Positions 20,689 to 32,109 of a stretch of 64,000 nt of DNA are shown here, one piece after another. The DNA lies in contig OX442416.1 of the NCBI GenBank assembly GCA_949361645.1, positions 4,378,629 to 4,442,628 of the forward strand. The letters are read 5' to 3'. This DNA is from Spongilla lacustris (lineage: Eukaryota > Porifera > Demospongiae > Spongillida > Spongillidae). Each line of letters begins with the position of its first letter. Positions within the stretch are counted from its first letter, which is position 1. The notes beneath the pieces are model-generated. The model ran no database searches. It was not told the origin of the DNA and saw only the letters and a program-made list of their open reading frames with translations. A program made the position numbers and the translations under genes.

Positions 20689-23536
20689 TCATTCAGATTT
20701 GCTCTGCTGGGACTTGACGTACTCCTTGTACTGGATGTCTGTGCCAAAGAGCTTGTCCCACCACACAAAGGTGGAGGAATAGTTGCCTATGAAGTTCTTG
20801 TGGTGGAAGTCATGGAAACGAGCACCTGTGACCATAAAGATGAAAGTGTAACAGTATATGGTTAGTTAGTACAGTCAACACATGCAAGCATGCATACACG
20901 TGGTTATAAATAGATGGGTTGCCATGCCAACCTAGGAAGGGTGATGAAACTAATTCAACTGCTGCCATGTGTGTACAGAAATATGGGCTACATCTAGATA
21001 TGGGATGCATGATACTTGCATGCCAATATACACATGGACCAAGAAGACAACCATATAATTAAAGTACTATTTTTACTTTCTGGAGGTTTCTCGGAACATT
21101 TCATAATAATTATAACAATAATTAATAAAAAATAAAAATAAAAATAGATGTCTTACATAATTAATTGTATAAATAGTGCCATATGTTATTATGTAATATT
21201 TAAACCTTCCCTTATGCACATAATCCCCCCCACACACACACCTGCATATCCTGGGATGAGGTGGAGAGGGTTGAGGTAAGGGAAGTCGTAGCCGCTGTGC
21301 ACATCTATGGTCTCCACCAGGCGTGTGGCCATCCATGCCCATATAAGGGCAAGATGGTTACAGAAGCAGAGTATCCCGATCATGAAGCCCATGCCAAGGA
21401 CTGTAGGGGAGGGAGGAGGTGTGGGAGGGTCCCACATGCACGTTAGGTGATTCACGTACTGCATGACAATGTATACAGTTGTCATGCAGACTCTGCTATG
21501 AAGAATATGCAGATGCATATATATCATTGAAGTGTCCATATGCCGTACATATATGGACACTCCAATTATATGCGTCTATATATTATTATTCATTTGCAGA
21601 GTCTGCAGAACTCTGCGCACTACATGCTGTCATGCAGTGTATTCCTGCCCTCACAAGAGGGGCGTGGCTTACCCATGGTCTCGATGGGGTGGGCGTACTC
21701 TGCCACCATGCCGAAGGGACTCTGGAAGGTGTGGTGGATCTTGTGCACGTACTTGTACAGGCTCTTGTGGTGGAGGAGCTGGTGAAGGAAGTAGTGCCAA
21801 GTGTCCTCCAGCACCAGGCAGCCAAACAGCTGTGCCAACAGGACGTACCTAATGGTGGGAAGGTGAGGGGTGGACCACCATAAAGGGGAGGAGGAGGATG
21901 GGGAGGGGAAGGAGGAGGAGGGAGGAGGAGGAGGAGGAGGAGGAGGAGGGAGGAGGAGGGGGAGGAGGAGGAGGAGGGGGAGGAGGTCATAACATTGTAC
22001 ATGTCCTGCATGTACACATGCCCTAGGTAGATACCATACACATATACATGTACATGTACATGTATACAACATGCAAAACATTCGCACATGTTTTTACACA
22101 TTCCATTCTGAGGCTCTTGTATCAACAGATCAAGAGCCAAATGGAAAATTGAAAATTGATTGCTTGGAAACACACACAATTTCAAAAATAACATTGCTTA
22201 TCATGACACACCATGTGAAATATAATCTTGGCCACAACACATTGTGTGGTACAAGTGTAATGCACCCTCCCTGGTCCTTACCATCTTGGCATGAGGTGGT
22301 ACTCATATGGAATGTTGAACATGACTGTGTAGAAATAGGCACCACAGATCAGAGGGAGCTAGAGGGAGGGGGAGGGAGGAAGGGAGGGAGGGAGAGGGAA
22401 AGAGGGAGAGGAGTTGAAGTAAAAACAATGTGGCACACAGATCACAGTACATATGTAGGATTGGTTCTCACCTGGATGCAATAATGGTTGAACACGATAA
22501 GTTTAAAACACTTCCACTGAGCGTCAAAGGTTTCTGGTTTGTCCTGTTGACAGGTATAAGGAGGCAGGTGACCATCACCTCACAAACAGATCTTCCCCTC
22601 TCCCTTCTCCATCTCCCTCCTCCCCTCCCCTCTCCCTCCTCCACCTCCCCTCCCCTCTCCCTCCTCCACCTCCCCTTCCTCCTCCACCTTTCCTCTCCCT
22701 CCTCCACCTCCCCTCTCCCTCCTCCCTCCCATTTCCTACCTTCACCTTCCCTCCCTCTCCCTCCTCCATCTCCTCCCCTCTCCCTTTTCCAAAGACCAGT
22801 AATTATTTCTCTCTTCCCCATTCCATTCTATTTTGAATGAGTGTAACACATACCAGCTGCAAATGGGTGTGACAAAACATGACTAAGTCAGCCCTACAAG
22901 ACAATGCTTTCTCAAGACTCGCCAAAACTTGGTAAGTTTTTTTTCAAGATTTAACCAAGTTTTGGTAAGGCTTGACAAACTGTGGCAAGACTTTAGTGAA
23001 GCCACTGGTAAGTAACCAGTGGGGGCGTTCAAAATGAAACAGCCTAAGCACATTATCTGGCTACTAGCAAAACACGTAGCTAGGGGTGGGTATTTTATGC
23101 ACGTGCTCCAAATGTACTCAACGGAGCAGATTGCCAACCACCGCGCATCTGTTACTTGATACGCATAAAACAAAACCTTCATTCGATCCGTCTCACGTGA
23201 ACAGATAAGACCAGTTGGCGTACCTTCTGTATCTTGAACCTGTTCATGAACGGCAGGAATTGCGCCACAAAGCCAGGAAGGCAGAGTCCGAAGTAGACCA
23301 CCTGCCATGATGGGATGGACGGGGGAAGGGGGGGGGGAGGGGGGCGTGTACCTATAGTCAGTGAACGGCATCTATCGATACTTTGGCCTAACCTCGTGCA
23401 ACAGGATGGAGAACACGGTCGCGATGGTGAATTTGGAGTAGTTGTCTGTCATATAGTTCCATGACGACCCTACGTACGCCTCGCTGATGTTACCAAGCCG
23501 GTAAAGCGGTTGCAGCACTACGGATACTCCCTCCAT
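20689..23536 (-). CDS. MSMO1: Methylsterol monooxygenase 1 (C-4 methylsterol oxidase), complete coding sequence
   Basis: Seven coding exons, all GT-AG: 23393-23536, 23224-23301, 22472-22543, 22282-22358, 21673-21848, 21242-21400 and 20689-20825. They sum to 843 nt, 280 residues plus TGA (human about 293). The ATG at 23536 is the first in frame after an upstream stop. Matches to the family include [29 protein letters not shown], the histidine cluster [45 protein letters not shown] and [16 protein letters not shown]. These histidines bind the di-iron centre of the ERG25/fatty acid hydroxylase superfamily. The enzyme is an ER membrane protein that oxidises the C-4 methyl groups of 4,4-dimethyl- and 4-methylsterols. 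No breaks are seen, so a functional gene is likely. The C-terminus ends in KSQQSKSE and lacks a strong KKxx signal. Confidence 0.97.
21880..21990. repeat. GGA-rich microsatellite in MSMO1 intron
   Basis: Nearly pure purine GGAGGA repeats lie on the plus strand within an intron of the minus-strand gene. Confidence 0.9.
22575..22795. repeat. Pyrimidine-rich low-complexity tract in MSMO1 intron
   Basis: CTCCCTCCTCCACCTCCCCT-type repeats, almost free of purines on the plus strand. A related purine-rich tract lies at about 22355-22400. The ORFs here are compositional artefacts. Confidence 0.9.
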
Positions 23537-23599
23537 GACGGCTTCAAAATACGGCGTGTGGGCAAAGGTGACTCGTGAAATACTGCGTAGAGCTCGCGA

Positions 23600-24200
23600 C
23601 AAGCTAACACCACTTGGCGATGGTCATACGATGATGACCGACCGAGTGGTGCTGGTGGTGTGATCAACATTGCAGATGGGCACGTGTTATCGGGCGATTG
23701 ATTACGTCATCGAGCATGGTCTATATATATAAACCACTTAGAAAATACCTCCACTGAATGCACTGCATTTTGCTCCAAAAGAGAGCTGGGTAACGGTTAG
23801 TAACATGTAGTGTACCTCGCACGACTACTGCTTCTCCCGAGGAACGCTCAGCAATGATCCCGTTGTTAGTGTAGAGGCTACATTGCCTTTATGTACCGGA
23901 ATAATATGCTTATTAGCTCAATACACAGTTCGGAGTAATTTTTTTAAACAAAAATTAGTTATAACACAGGCCGGGCCTATTCATGAGTACATATGACTTC
24001 TACACAGAACCGTACGTAAGGCAATAACAGGAATAATTGTTTACGCTTACATAGGCGGCACAGACGCTACGGCAAGTACGGCGAACGCCGTAGCACTTTT
24101 TATAAAATGCATGACGGCATGACACAAAAGTGACACAACGTCACCGTGTAGAAGTTAGCCGCACATTCCTAACCAATTGGCAAAGAACGGCTGAGTGTAT
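23600..24200. promoter_or_regulatory. Region upstream of MSMO1; no defined element
   Basis: This is the presumed promoter side of MSMO1. It contains a TATATATA-like run near 23721-23730, but no distinct motif could be tied to regulation. Otherwise nothing recognisable. Confidence 0.25.
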
Positions 24201-24220
24201 TCATACGATATGTAAATCAA

Positions 24221-24800
24221 TAGAACCATGGCTATGTATATCATCATACATTGAGTGGTGATGTAATCACCTCAGCTAGGGAAAGATAGTAATGGTGAGG
24301 CTATGCATTCTGGACCTCACTCAGAGGCTGTCTGACCATATCAGGCATAGTCCATGTGAGAACCATACATATGATCCTTGACAACTCATCAAGGGTGGAG
24401 CAGTTTTCTGCAATGGAAATGCTGTACATGCAAAACCTTTATTGCTCAGTTTGGAAACTGAATGGGAAAAAGACAGTAACATTGATACTTGTAGCATAAT
24501 GAAACGCATCACTTCTTGGGCATCCTTCTTAACATGACTGGTACACGCATGAGGCAAAATTGTTGAGAAGTCCTTGGGTATACCTAAGGTTTGAAACCTG
24601 TTAGTTTAGAAAAAACCGGTTGTAACAGGTTATTAAAATTAAAAAAACAGGTCGGTTCTGGTGATTGTTTTAAAAATATGTATAACTGGTCGGTTAAAGA
24701 TCGAGTGCGCGTGTAAATACAGCGCAATGCGTCATTCGTTGACGCACGCGCAGCGCCGGAGGATTCTTTTGTTGAGGGTATAAAAGGAGCTTGCCTGGAA
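24221..24800. repeat. Left part of a degraded inverted repeat (partner 28370-29510)
   Basis: 24221-24361 is the reverse complement, with few changes, of 29356-29500 (shared core CTATGCATTCTGGACCTCAC). 24695-24800 (AAAGATCGAGTGCGCGT and GCTTGCCTGGAAAA) pairs with 28375-28420 in reverse. The order of the blocks is mirrored, as expected for the arms of one larger inverted duplication. Confidence 0.75.
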
Positions 24801-25446
24801 AAAGGTTTTTCCCCGTATCACGTGATACACAGCTAGTTCCCTTTGGGTGTGTGACGAGAGAGCCTCAGGGGGGTCTTCGATAAACACATAACATTGCATT
24901 AGGGACACATAACATTGTAAGGGGTAGGGTTACATGTATATGTCCTCAAACGATATGGAGGACCGTCGGATTACCGTATACCTTCGCAGGCTTGGCTTCG
25001 CGTTGGAACTATGTTACTCCGGTATACGTACGCTCCGTAGCAATGATGAATGATCTCGTAGCAGCCCAGGACTATGAGCTGTCTTTATGGTAAGTTTAAG
25101 CATACGTACCGCTAGTAAAAAATAAAAATAATAAGTCACGCGACCATTGACACAGCCACGGCAATAATGTTTATATAATACTAGTACGTCAAAATGCTGT
25201 TCAAAGGTTGTTGTTTGCCACTAAGATGAAGTGCCATATTACATTTCAAGGACATACATGTAGAGACTGACATTACTCATGCCAGGTAATGATAGCACAT
25301 ACCAGTACTCTAGTAGTGCAACTAGGCTACCGTAAATGCTTATTAGTAGGAGATGTGGCCACATATCAGAGGAGCCAATGAATGGTGGTCCTCAACGTGC
25401 ACCTTGTTTATGTGGACCATGCATAGTGTCGTAGCCACCTGATTTC

Positions 25447-25448
<2 letters not shown>

Positions 25449-25490
<42 letters not shown>

Positions 25491-25495
25491 ACTCA

Positions 25496-25534
<39 letters not shown>

Positions 25535-25572
25535 CACACACATACACACACACACACACAAGCACACACCGT
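25449..25572. repeat. (CA)n microsatellite
   Basis: About 120 bp of CA dinucleotides with interruptions. Confidence 0.97.
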
Positions 25573-25659
25573 ATACATGTATTAGCAAGATTGGCATATA
25601 TGTAGTCAGTCTTTTGCAATGTAGCAGTTCTGAAAAGAACTGTTTTTTATTACTGAGTA

Positions 25660-26288
25660 CTATGGTCCACAGGGGTGTGGACCATAGTACACAGGGGTGT
25701 GGACCATAGTACACAGGGGTGTGGACCATAGTACACAGGGGTGTGGACCATAGTACACAGGGGTGTGGACCATAGTACACAGGGGTGTGGACCATAGTAC
25801 ACAGGGGTGTGGACCAGTACACAGGGGTGTGGACCATAGTACACAGGGGTGTGGACCAGTACACAGGGGTGTGGACCATAGTACACAGGGGTGTGGACCA
25901 TAGTACACAGGGGTGTGGACCATAGTACACAGGGGTGGGGTGGGGGAGGGGGATTGGTCGACCCCCATATGCCCTCTCCAAGGCCTGGGTGGACTTCTCC
26001 TCTCCCCTCACCCTCTCCTCCTCCATAGTACACAGGGGTGTGGACCATAGTACACAGGGGTGTGGACCATAGTACACAGGGGTGTGGACCATAGTACACA
26101 GGGGTGTGGACCATAGTACTCAGGGGTGTGGACCATAGTACACAGGGGTGTGGACCATAGTACACAGGGGTAGGGTGGGGGAGGGGGATTGGTCGACCCC
26201 CATATGCCCTCTCCAAGGCCTGGGTGGACTTCTCCTCTCCTCCTCCATAGTACACAGGGGTGTGGACCATAGTACACAGGGGTGTGGA
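25660..26288. repeat. 22-bp minisatellite, left block
   Basis: Units GTGTGGACCATAGTACACAGGG recur about 20 times. Two long interruptions (about 25936-26030 and 26170-26250) are copies of each other (GGGGGAGGGGGATTGGTCG and onward). The array resumes at 27230 after the hAT-type insertion. Confidence 0.97.
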
Positions 26289-27146
26289 CAGTGGCGGTGT
26301 GGCCAGGGGGGGCAGGGGGGCAATTGCCCCCCCAGCGGCCCTAAAAACAGGGGCGCCAAAATATAGCTAGGGCGCCAAAATGACGGCTGAAGTATGCATG
26401 GTGTCTTAACAGACTCAAAGTAAAGTTAGCCTGGAATGCGCTGCTTAAATGCTTGAGGCTACAAAGCGATTAGTATCACTTAATAGGCTGCGATCGCTAC
26501 TAAATCTGTTTATTTGTTAATAGAAATTAATTAAACTATTGCATTCGTTTATTCGGATAACCATAAAAAAGTGCACTTTTTCACAACAACAACAAAAAAA
26601 ATTTTAAGCGCGCATCAGTATATAATTCAATAGCTGAGCAATTGCTGCTAGTTAATGACATGCAAGTGGTCTTCAAATCGATCGTGAGAGCTAGTTCAAG
26701 CTAGGCTACCCGTGCAACGTAGTTTACAACGGTTACCAAATTTGTACTTTACATTACATGCGCAGAGGCAAGGTATCAAAACAAACTAACCTGGTTACAG
26801 TTTTAGCGTAGTTTTTTGGGGGTTTTCTATGCAAAAAGCGTTGGCTTCTGGGGCTCCGCCCCCGTAACCCCTAGCTGAACGGGAGGGGTGCCCCCCTCCG
26901 TACCCTCCCCGGGGAGGCGGGGGAACCACCTTTGTTGGCCGCTGCACTCTATATTTCCTTCCTACGCCACTGGCGTTATTGTAGTTCCAATGCAATGTAT
27001 TGGTTGGACAGGAGCACTTAACACGCCCCCCCCCCCCCTTCTCCTTCAATTGCACGTGAAAATGACCGTGGCAATTTCGCTGTACATAATATATACACTT
27101 CGTGATTAAAATGCGATGGATGGATATATGTGCAGAAGCTTTTTTT

Positions 27147-27181
<35 letters not shown>

Positions 27182-27229
27182 TTTATATATATTTGCCCCC
27201 CCAGCGGGGGGTGTGCCACAACGCCACTG
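26289..27229. mobile_element. Non-autonomous hAT-type element inserted in the minisatellite
   Basis: It starts CAGTGGCGGTGTGGCCA and ends TGCCACAACGCCACTG, an imperfect terminal inverted repeat. The 8 bp GGTGTGGA is present on both sides (26281-26288 and 27230-27237), the duplication length expected for hAT. Internal sequence around 26600-26980 is related in inverted orientation to 46478-46942. It contains a roughly 30-bp G run near 27148-27177. No transposase ORF. The GGTGTGGA motif also belongs to the satellite, so the duplication could partly reflect the repeat itself. Confidence 0.85.
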
Positions 27230-27400
27230 GGTGTGGACCATAGTACACAGGGGTGTGGACCATAGTACACAGGGGTGTGGACCGTAGTACTCAGGGGTGT
27301 GGACCATAGTACACAGGGGTGTGTGTGCCATAAGTACACAGGGGTGTGGACCATAGTACACAGGGGTGTGGACCATAGTACACAGAGGTGTGGACCATAA
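27230..27400. repeat. 22-bp minisatellite, right block
   Basis: About seven further copies of the GTGTGGACCATAGTACACAGGG unit, continuing the array interrupted at 26288. Confidence 0.95.
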
Positions 27401-27479
27401 GATCCCTATTGTGTACAAGGTCTCCTACATCTACATGGTTCAGATAATCATTACACTTGATGGCTGTTACCATACCACT

Positions 27480-27930
27480 ACTATTACCCCTACTCCTCCC
27501 CTAGTGGTAGGTAAGGGGAACAGTAGGGGTAGTAAGGAGTTGGTGTAATAGTAGATAAAGGGAGTAAGGGGAAGAGTAGGGGTGGTGATAGGTAACCCCT
27601 ACCCTACTCCTCCCCTTACCTACTATTGCCCTTAGTAGTAGATAAAGGGAACAGTAGGGGTAGTGATAGGTAAGGGGAGGAGTAGGTGTAGGGAAGAGTA
27701 GGACTATTACACCAACTCCTCCCCTTACTCCCCCTACTGTTCCCCTACCTACCACTAGGGGAGGAGTAGGGGTAATAGTAGGCTAGGTGAAGAATTGGGG
27801 TAGTGGTAGGTAAGGGGAGGAGTAGGGGTAGTAGTAAGTACTAGTAAGGGGAGGAGTAGGGGTAAGGGGAGAAGTAGGAGTAGGGGTAAGGGGAGAAGTA
27901 GGAGTAGTGGTTGTAAGGGGAGGAGATAGT
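27480..27930. repeat. Imperfect tandem and inverted repeats of a GGGGAGGAGTAGGGGTA motif
   Basis: Units of about 17-35 bp occur in both orientations (GGGGAGGAGTAGGGGTAGT and its complement), giving a foldable, G-rich region. Confidence 0.85.
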
Positions 27931-27939
27931 GCTTTGACC

Positions 27940-28180
27940 ATATATATACGTACCAAAGTTGTCCAGTAACGAAGTTCAGTGGTGTAATGCTGGTACCAGG
28001 TGCGTCACAGTAAGTTGCGCGATCAAGTGTGGCATTCAAGAAGATGGAGCGGACCGTGTGGCAAGAGTAGCCTCGTTTTGGTATCGGTATCAAGCTTCCC
28101 TTTCCTTTGCTCTGAGGCAAAATTGGCTTCAAGAGTCAGTCTCTGACAGTCTGCCTGACCGTCGCCATTCTCAATCATAA
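27940..28180 (-). CDS. Possible exon of unknown gene
   Basis: The minus strand is open for about 60 residues beyond the repeat boundary (KPILPQSKGKGSLIPIPKRG, then YCDAPGTSITPLNF) with coding-like composition. Flanking splice sites are unclear and no family is recognised. The translation continues into the neighbouring repeat, which is not coding. Confidence 0.3.
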
Positions 28181-29113
28181 ACACGTGTTATTCGATTTTA
28201 ATAGTCGTGAAAATTAGTTATTGCTGCCAGGATGTAAGAGTTTACAGCAGTACGTTACGTAGTAAGGGTAATATGAAGGAGTTTGAGAGGTTTATAGACA
28301 CCCCATGTTTCACAACGCTAGACAGACGCCATTTTTAGCCCATTAATTTGGCCGCATGGCCGGCTGACCGTTTTCCAGGCAAGCGCTTTTTATACGCGCA
28401 CTCGATCTTTAAGGTTGTTCATTTTAAAACAACCGGTAATTTCCGGTTTAAAAATTAATTATCAATCATTTATGCAATTATTTATTATCGATGGCCAAAA
28501 TTAAACAAAAGTACAAGCACTACCTCGGACTTTGCCACATGGCAAGTAAGATGATATGGTCCACGGCGTACTCCAAAGCACGTCCCTGATCTCGCCACGT
28601 ACTATAGCTACACGCAGTGCGCGGACTCACCATTAGGATGAATAGAGAAGTTGTTGTTGCTATAAATAAATCCAACTCCATTTCTGTTTCATGATGCATA
28701 CTGTTTAGAACTGAGAGTGATCAGCCTTTGATGGTACTCTTTTGATGGTGCAGTGTGCATGTGTCATTTGGAAATGTTGTTGAATGTCATTCCTTACAGA
28801 CAAGCTGATATTTCGAGCTTTCATTTCCCCTGTAACATGTTGCGTAGACCCCTGTGAACCTTACCTCAACAATGACACTGTCCACATGCACGTTTTGTTT
28901 TGTTACAGTCAGTTTTGCAGTTACCGGACATGAAAAAAAAGGTGCAATAAGCGACTGCTCTGAAAATTCAACTGCATGTATTCTTTTCTAGACTGGTCTT
29001 GTTTTTTTCCAGTGTCGCTCAAAAGCAGAACAGCAGCACTGGTTTATCTCAGATAGACCATTTGCCATTACATGCACCCAAGATGGGTTCATAGAGGTCA
29101 CCCGAGAGATCAC

Positions 29114-29242
29114 CTATAGAAATTGTATCCCACAATATTGAAAAAGAGCCATGGTCTGGTGTGGGTTTAAACATCTTGCTGGTCGGTAAGTCAGCAGATT
29201 GGGCAAGAATTTCTGCCGGAATGGTATGCATAGACCAGTTTG
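29114..29242 (-). CDS. Possible single exon, unrecognised
   Basis: The segment is bounded by a strong acceptor CTTAATTTTTCAG and a donor ATAG|GTGATC and encodes about 42 residues (SMHTIPAEILAQSADLPTSK, then FKPTPDHGSFSILWDTISI). No domain was recognised and no partner exons found. It lies just before the inverted-repeat arm at 29356. Confidence 0.3.
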   Translation of the reverse strand, partial: QTGLCIPFRQKFLPNLLTYRPARCLNPHQTMALFQYCGIQFL

Positions 29243-29355
29243 CTGAAAAATTAAGCAGTATAAGATATTGTAAAATATTTAACCTCCAGTACCGTCCAGT
29301 ACCTAAGTTATTGCTTGTCAAATCCAGTACCAAATAAATTTATATGGTTCTCAGG

Positions 29356-29510
29356 TGGGAGGGGCCATTGACATGGACTATGCCTGATATGGTCAGACAG
29401 CCTCTGGGTGAGGTCCAGAATGCATAGCCTCACCATTACTATATTACCCTGAGGAGATTACAGTATCCCACTCACTCAATGTATGATGACATAGCCATGG
29501 TCCTCAGGTG
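29356..29510. repeat. Right arm of the degraded inverted repeat
   Basis: Reverse complement of 24221-24361 with small indels. GGTGGGAGGGGCCATT, next to the arm, recurs at about 29507 and 29550 as short direct repeats. Confidence 0.75.
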
Positions 29511-29842
29511 GGAGGGGCCATTTACACGGACTTTGTACCATGGTTCTCAGGTGGGAGGGGCCATTGACATGGGCTAGGCGTGACAAGATCCTCACCATTG
29601 CTGTGCTTCGAATTGTTGTTGATGTTCAGCTCACTACTAAAACAGTAATGATATTCATAATTATGCGTAATTTAAATGGGTGTAAATTTGTGCGATATGT
29701 CGGCTAAGTGTTGTGTGTCGTGTAGTGGTTGGATGGATGGAAAGATGTTCCGTCTTGGCAACATGCCAAGAAAAACGAAAGTCTCTCAACAGTTTTGTTT
29801 ATCAAGCAACAGCGAGTAGAGCGGCCTAAAAAAAAAAGTTTT

Positions 29843-30310
29843 GAAACCAGCGAGCTTTATCCGCCTCTCTCAAAGCTTTCTTAGATCATTCCGAAGTTCC
29901 ATTCATGGTGCAAGGGATCTTCAAGTATATCAGCTACAGACATAAGTTTTTATTACGTCAATTTACGTGACCGTGTCGAGCATCGAACCATAGATAATAA
30001 GACCCCTTGCCGTGTCATCCCGGGAAGGATCAAAACATTAGCGCCATATTGTTTTGGTCCAAAATGTGTGCGTTTGAAACCAGCGAGCTTTATCCGCCTC
30101 TCTCAAAGCTTCCTTAGATCATTCCGAAGTTCCATTCATGGTGCAAGGGATCTTCAAGTAAATCAGCTACAGACATAAGTTTTTATTACGTCAATTTACG
30201 TGACCGTGTCGAGCATCGAACCAATTCCATATAGACCCCTTGCCGTGTCATCCCGGGAAGGATCAAAACATTAGTGGCCATATTGTTTTGCCCAAAATGT
30301 GTGCGTTATT
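29843..30310. repeat. Tandem duplication of about 233 bp
   Basis: The segment starting AAACCAGCGAGCTTTATCC at 29843 repeats at 30077 with high identity, through CATTCCGAAGTTCCATTCAT and CCGTGTCATCCCGGGAAGG. No coding content was recognised. Confidence 0.9.
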
Positions 30311-30319
30311 TAGATTTTG

Positions 30320-31260
30320 TGTTTTCATTTACGTACATAATAACAACTTACACAACCAGAAATTTTTTCCCGTTACGATGCATGTAACACTGAATGTTGA
30401 GTCGATGACCGAAATTGGGAATACATCCTGTAGCGATATATGCAACACTACCCGTTACGGGATCGAATGTTGCCGTGACCGTAGCGATGGCGTAAGCTAC
30501 AGTTTGATTCGATGTCGTAGCGATGCCGGTACGAGACCGTAACGATGGGTGTACCAATACTGTATCTACACTACCTGGAATATAGATACCTTTAACCCTT
30601 TATACTAATATTTATTATTCCATTAGTGCTTGTGAACGTGATTGTAGAACACATTAAATACACATGCACACGATAAAAGTGTTTGTCCAGTCATGTAGAA
30701 AAGTTATTTCTTGCTGTATTGTCTCTTGTCTTTCTGCCTACATCAGTTTCAACAAAGTAATCTGTCAATGGTCCTCGTCAGGGTGTAGTAAGGGCAGTCA
30801 GCACTGCATGGTACTCCAGGTGCCACTTCTACTGCCTCAATTGCTCCATTTCAATTCCAAGTGACAGTGTTGCCAAAAGCTCTCCATAACTTAACTGGTA
30901 TAGTGAAAGGAAATATTGCCAGTCATTTGTGTAGAAATACATGCATACACATACCTGCTGAAATGGTTAGCATAACTGAACGTAGCCTCTTGTACACACC
31001 AAGCCTATATATAAGAATGGTGTATCATGCTTAGTTCTTCCAATGTGGATGATACAACTCTAAAAGTCACTCATCCCAGCACGGGATGCCTGCTTGCACA
31101 TAAACACAATAAAAGGAATGAGGACACAACTAACAATAAGGAGATACCTTCCGTGCAGCTCCTGGTTGGTTATAGCTCTGCACTGCCTTGGGTGGAATTA
31201 CATTTCAAAAATGCAGCCCATTCTAGCCACAGCTGTTACAAAATAAAAGTGTTTCTATTA
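30320..31260. other. Unassigned region
   Basis: No gene or mobile element could be supported. A minus-strand frame at 30348-30557 (IATTSNQTVAYAIATVTATF) is open but has no splice or homology support. Confidence 0.4.
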
Positions 31261-31275
31261 AGTAGCTGAATGTGC

Positions 31276-31831
31276 TTACATGTCATTGCTGTACAATAGT
31301 GTTCCATGGCAGACGTATTGGTTACTGTGAAGATTGGCAAAGTGGTTTACTATGTCCCTGCTTGGTGCCTGTTTGTTATTGAAGATGTTGTGCAACCTCC
31401 CATCTGAAATGCAATACAAGTAACAGCTTAGGATCTGATCACTGAAAGGCCAAACTCACAGCATTACCTTTCAGCACTAAATGCAGAACAGGTACCAAAG
31501 TCTCGCATACAAACCACGTCATGCAGATGAAGGAGTAGGCTTTTAATAATAGTAAAAAGGGCATAAGTGCTGAAAGAGGAATGAAATCGTTGAGCACAAA
31601 CATGTAGGGCATTACCTGCATGCTAAGTTGGCTTGAAAAAGAGCAGTGGGCTATTGAGAGTATGAACATATGGGTGCAGTCAAAACTCTGAAACGTTTAC
31701 ATGCATGTGTACATGTACCTTGGTCAATCACAGCAACACATGTTCCAGGCCTTTCAAAAGGTGGGTACAAAGTCACACTTCTCCCTGCTTCTCTCCTCAG
31801 AAACAAGATGAGGATAAATTTAACGGCCAAC
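31276..31831 (-). CDS. Spliced multi-pass membrane protein fragment, possibly sterol O-acyltransferase-like
   Basis: Three exons join in phase: 31719-31831 (FILILFLRREAGRSVTLYPP to VIDQ, donor GTACAT), 31468-31569 (ALMPFLLLLKAYSF, then FVCETLVPVLHLVLK, donor GTAATG) and 31276-31403 (GRLHNIFNNKQAPSRDIVNH to TAA). Introns are 149 and 64 bp. YPP...DQ...LLKAYSF...E-x-VP recalls the LPP...EQ...MKAHSF...ENVP region of SOAT/ACAT enzymes (MBOAT family), but the last exon does not match and the MBOAT catalytic histidine region is absent. The family call is tentative. Upstream an ATG frame (MARLEEEELHITAV) ends just before the first exon in another frame, so the 5' structure is unresolved. Confidence 0.45.
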
Positions 31832-32043
31832 CTTTACATATAAAGCATACCATAGAAAGACAGCAGTGATGTGAAGCTCTTCCTCCTCCAGGCGAGCCAT
31901 CTGTTTCCAATCTTGACGGTTCTTGCAGAAGAGGCTTCATCATGTCTACAGCATCCATCTTATCAGAACAATACGGATATTCCGTGTCTTCTCTGTCCTC
32001 GCCATCCTAAGCGAATGTCAGTTTCCTGGTTACGCTTAAAAGT

Positions 32044-32103
32044 TAGTCGGGCGGGCCCTATACACCGCGTTTGACCAAACGCGGTGGTAGGGCCGCCCGA
32101 TTA
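32044..32103. mobile_element. 60-bp hairpin insertion with 9-bp target duplication
   Basis: The insertion begins TAGTCGGGCGGGCCCTA and ends TAGGGCCGCCCGATTA. It forms a GC-rich stem of about 25 bp with a tiny loop (GAC between GTTTG and CAAAC-type ends). CTTAAAAGT occurs directly on both sides (32035-32043 and 32104-32112). The structure fits a miniature terminal-inverted-repeat insertion; 9-bp duplications are typical of Mutator-like elements. Confidence 0.7.
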
Positions 32104-32109
32104 CTTAAA

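Noticed and set aside
22468..22840. Arg/Gly/Glu-rich or Pro/Ser-rich ORFs
   Set aside because: Low-complexity MSMO1 intron; the region is bounded by validated exons of the opposite strand.
25493..26270. ORFs with repeating HTPVYYG and PHPCVLWSTPL
   Set aside because: Direct translation of the 22-bp minisatellite; frames shift between units.
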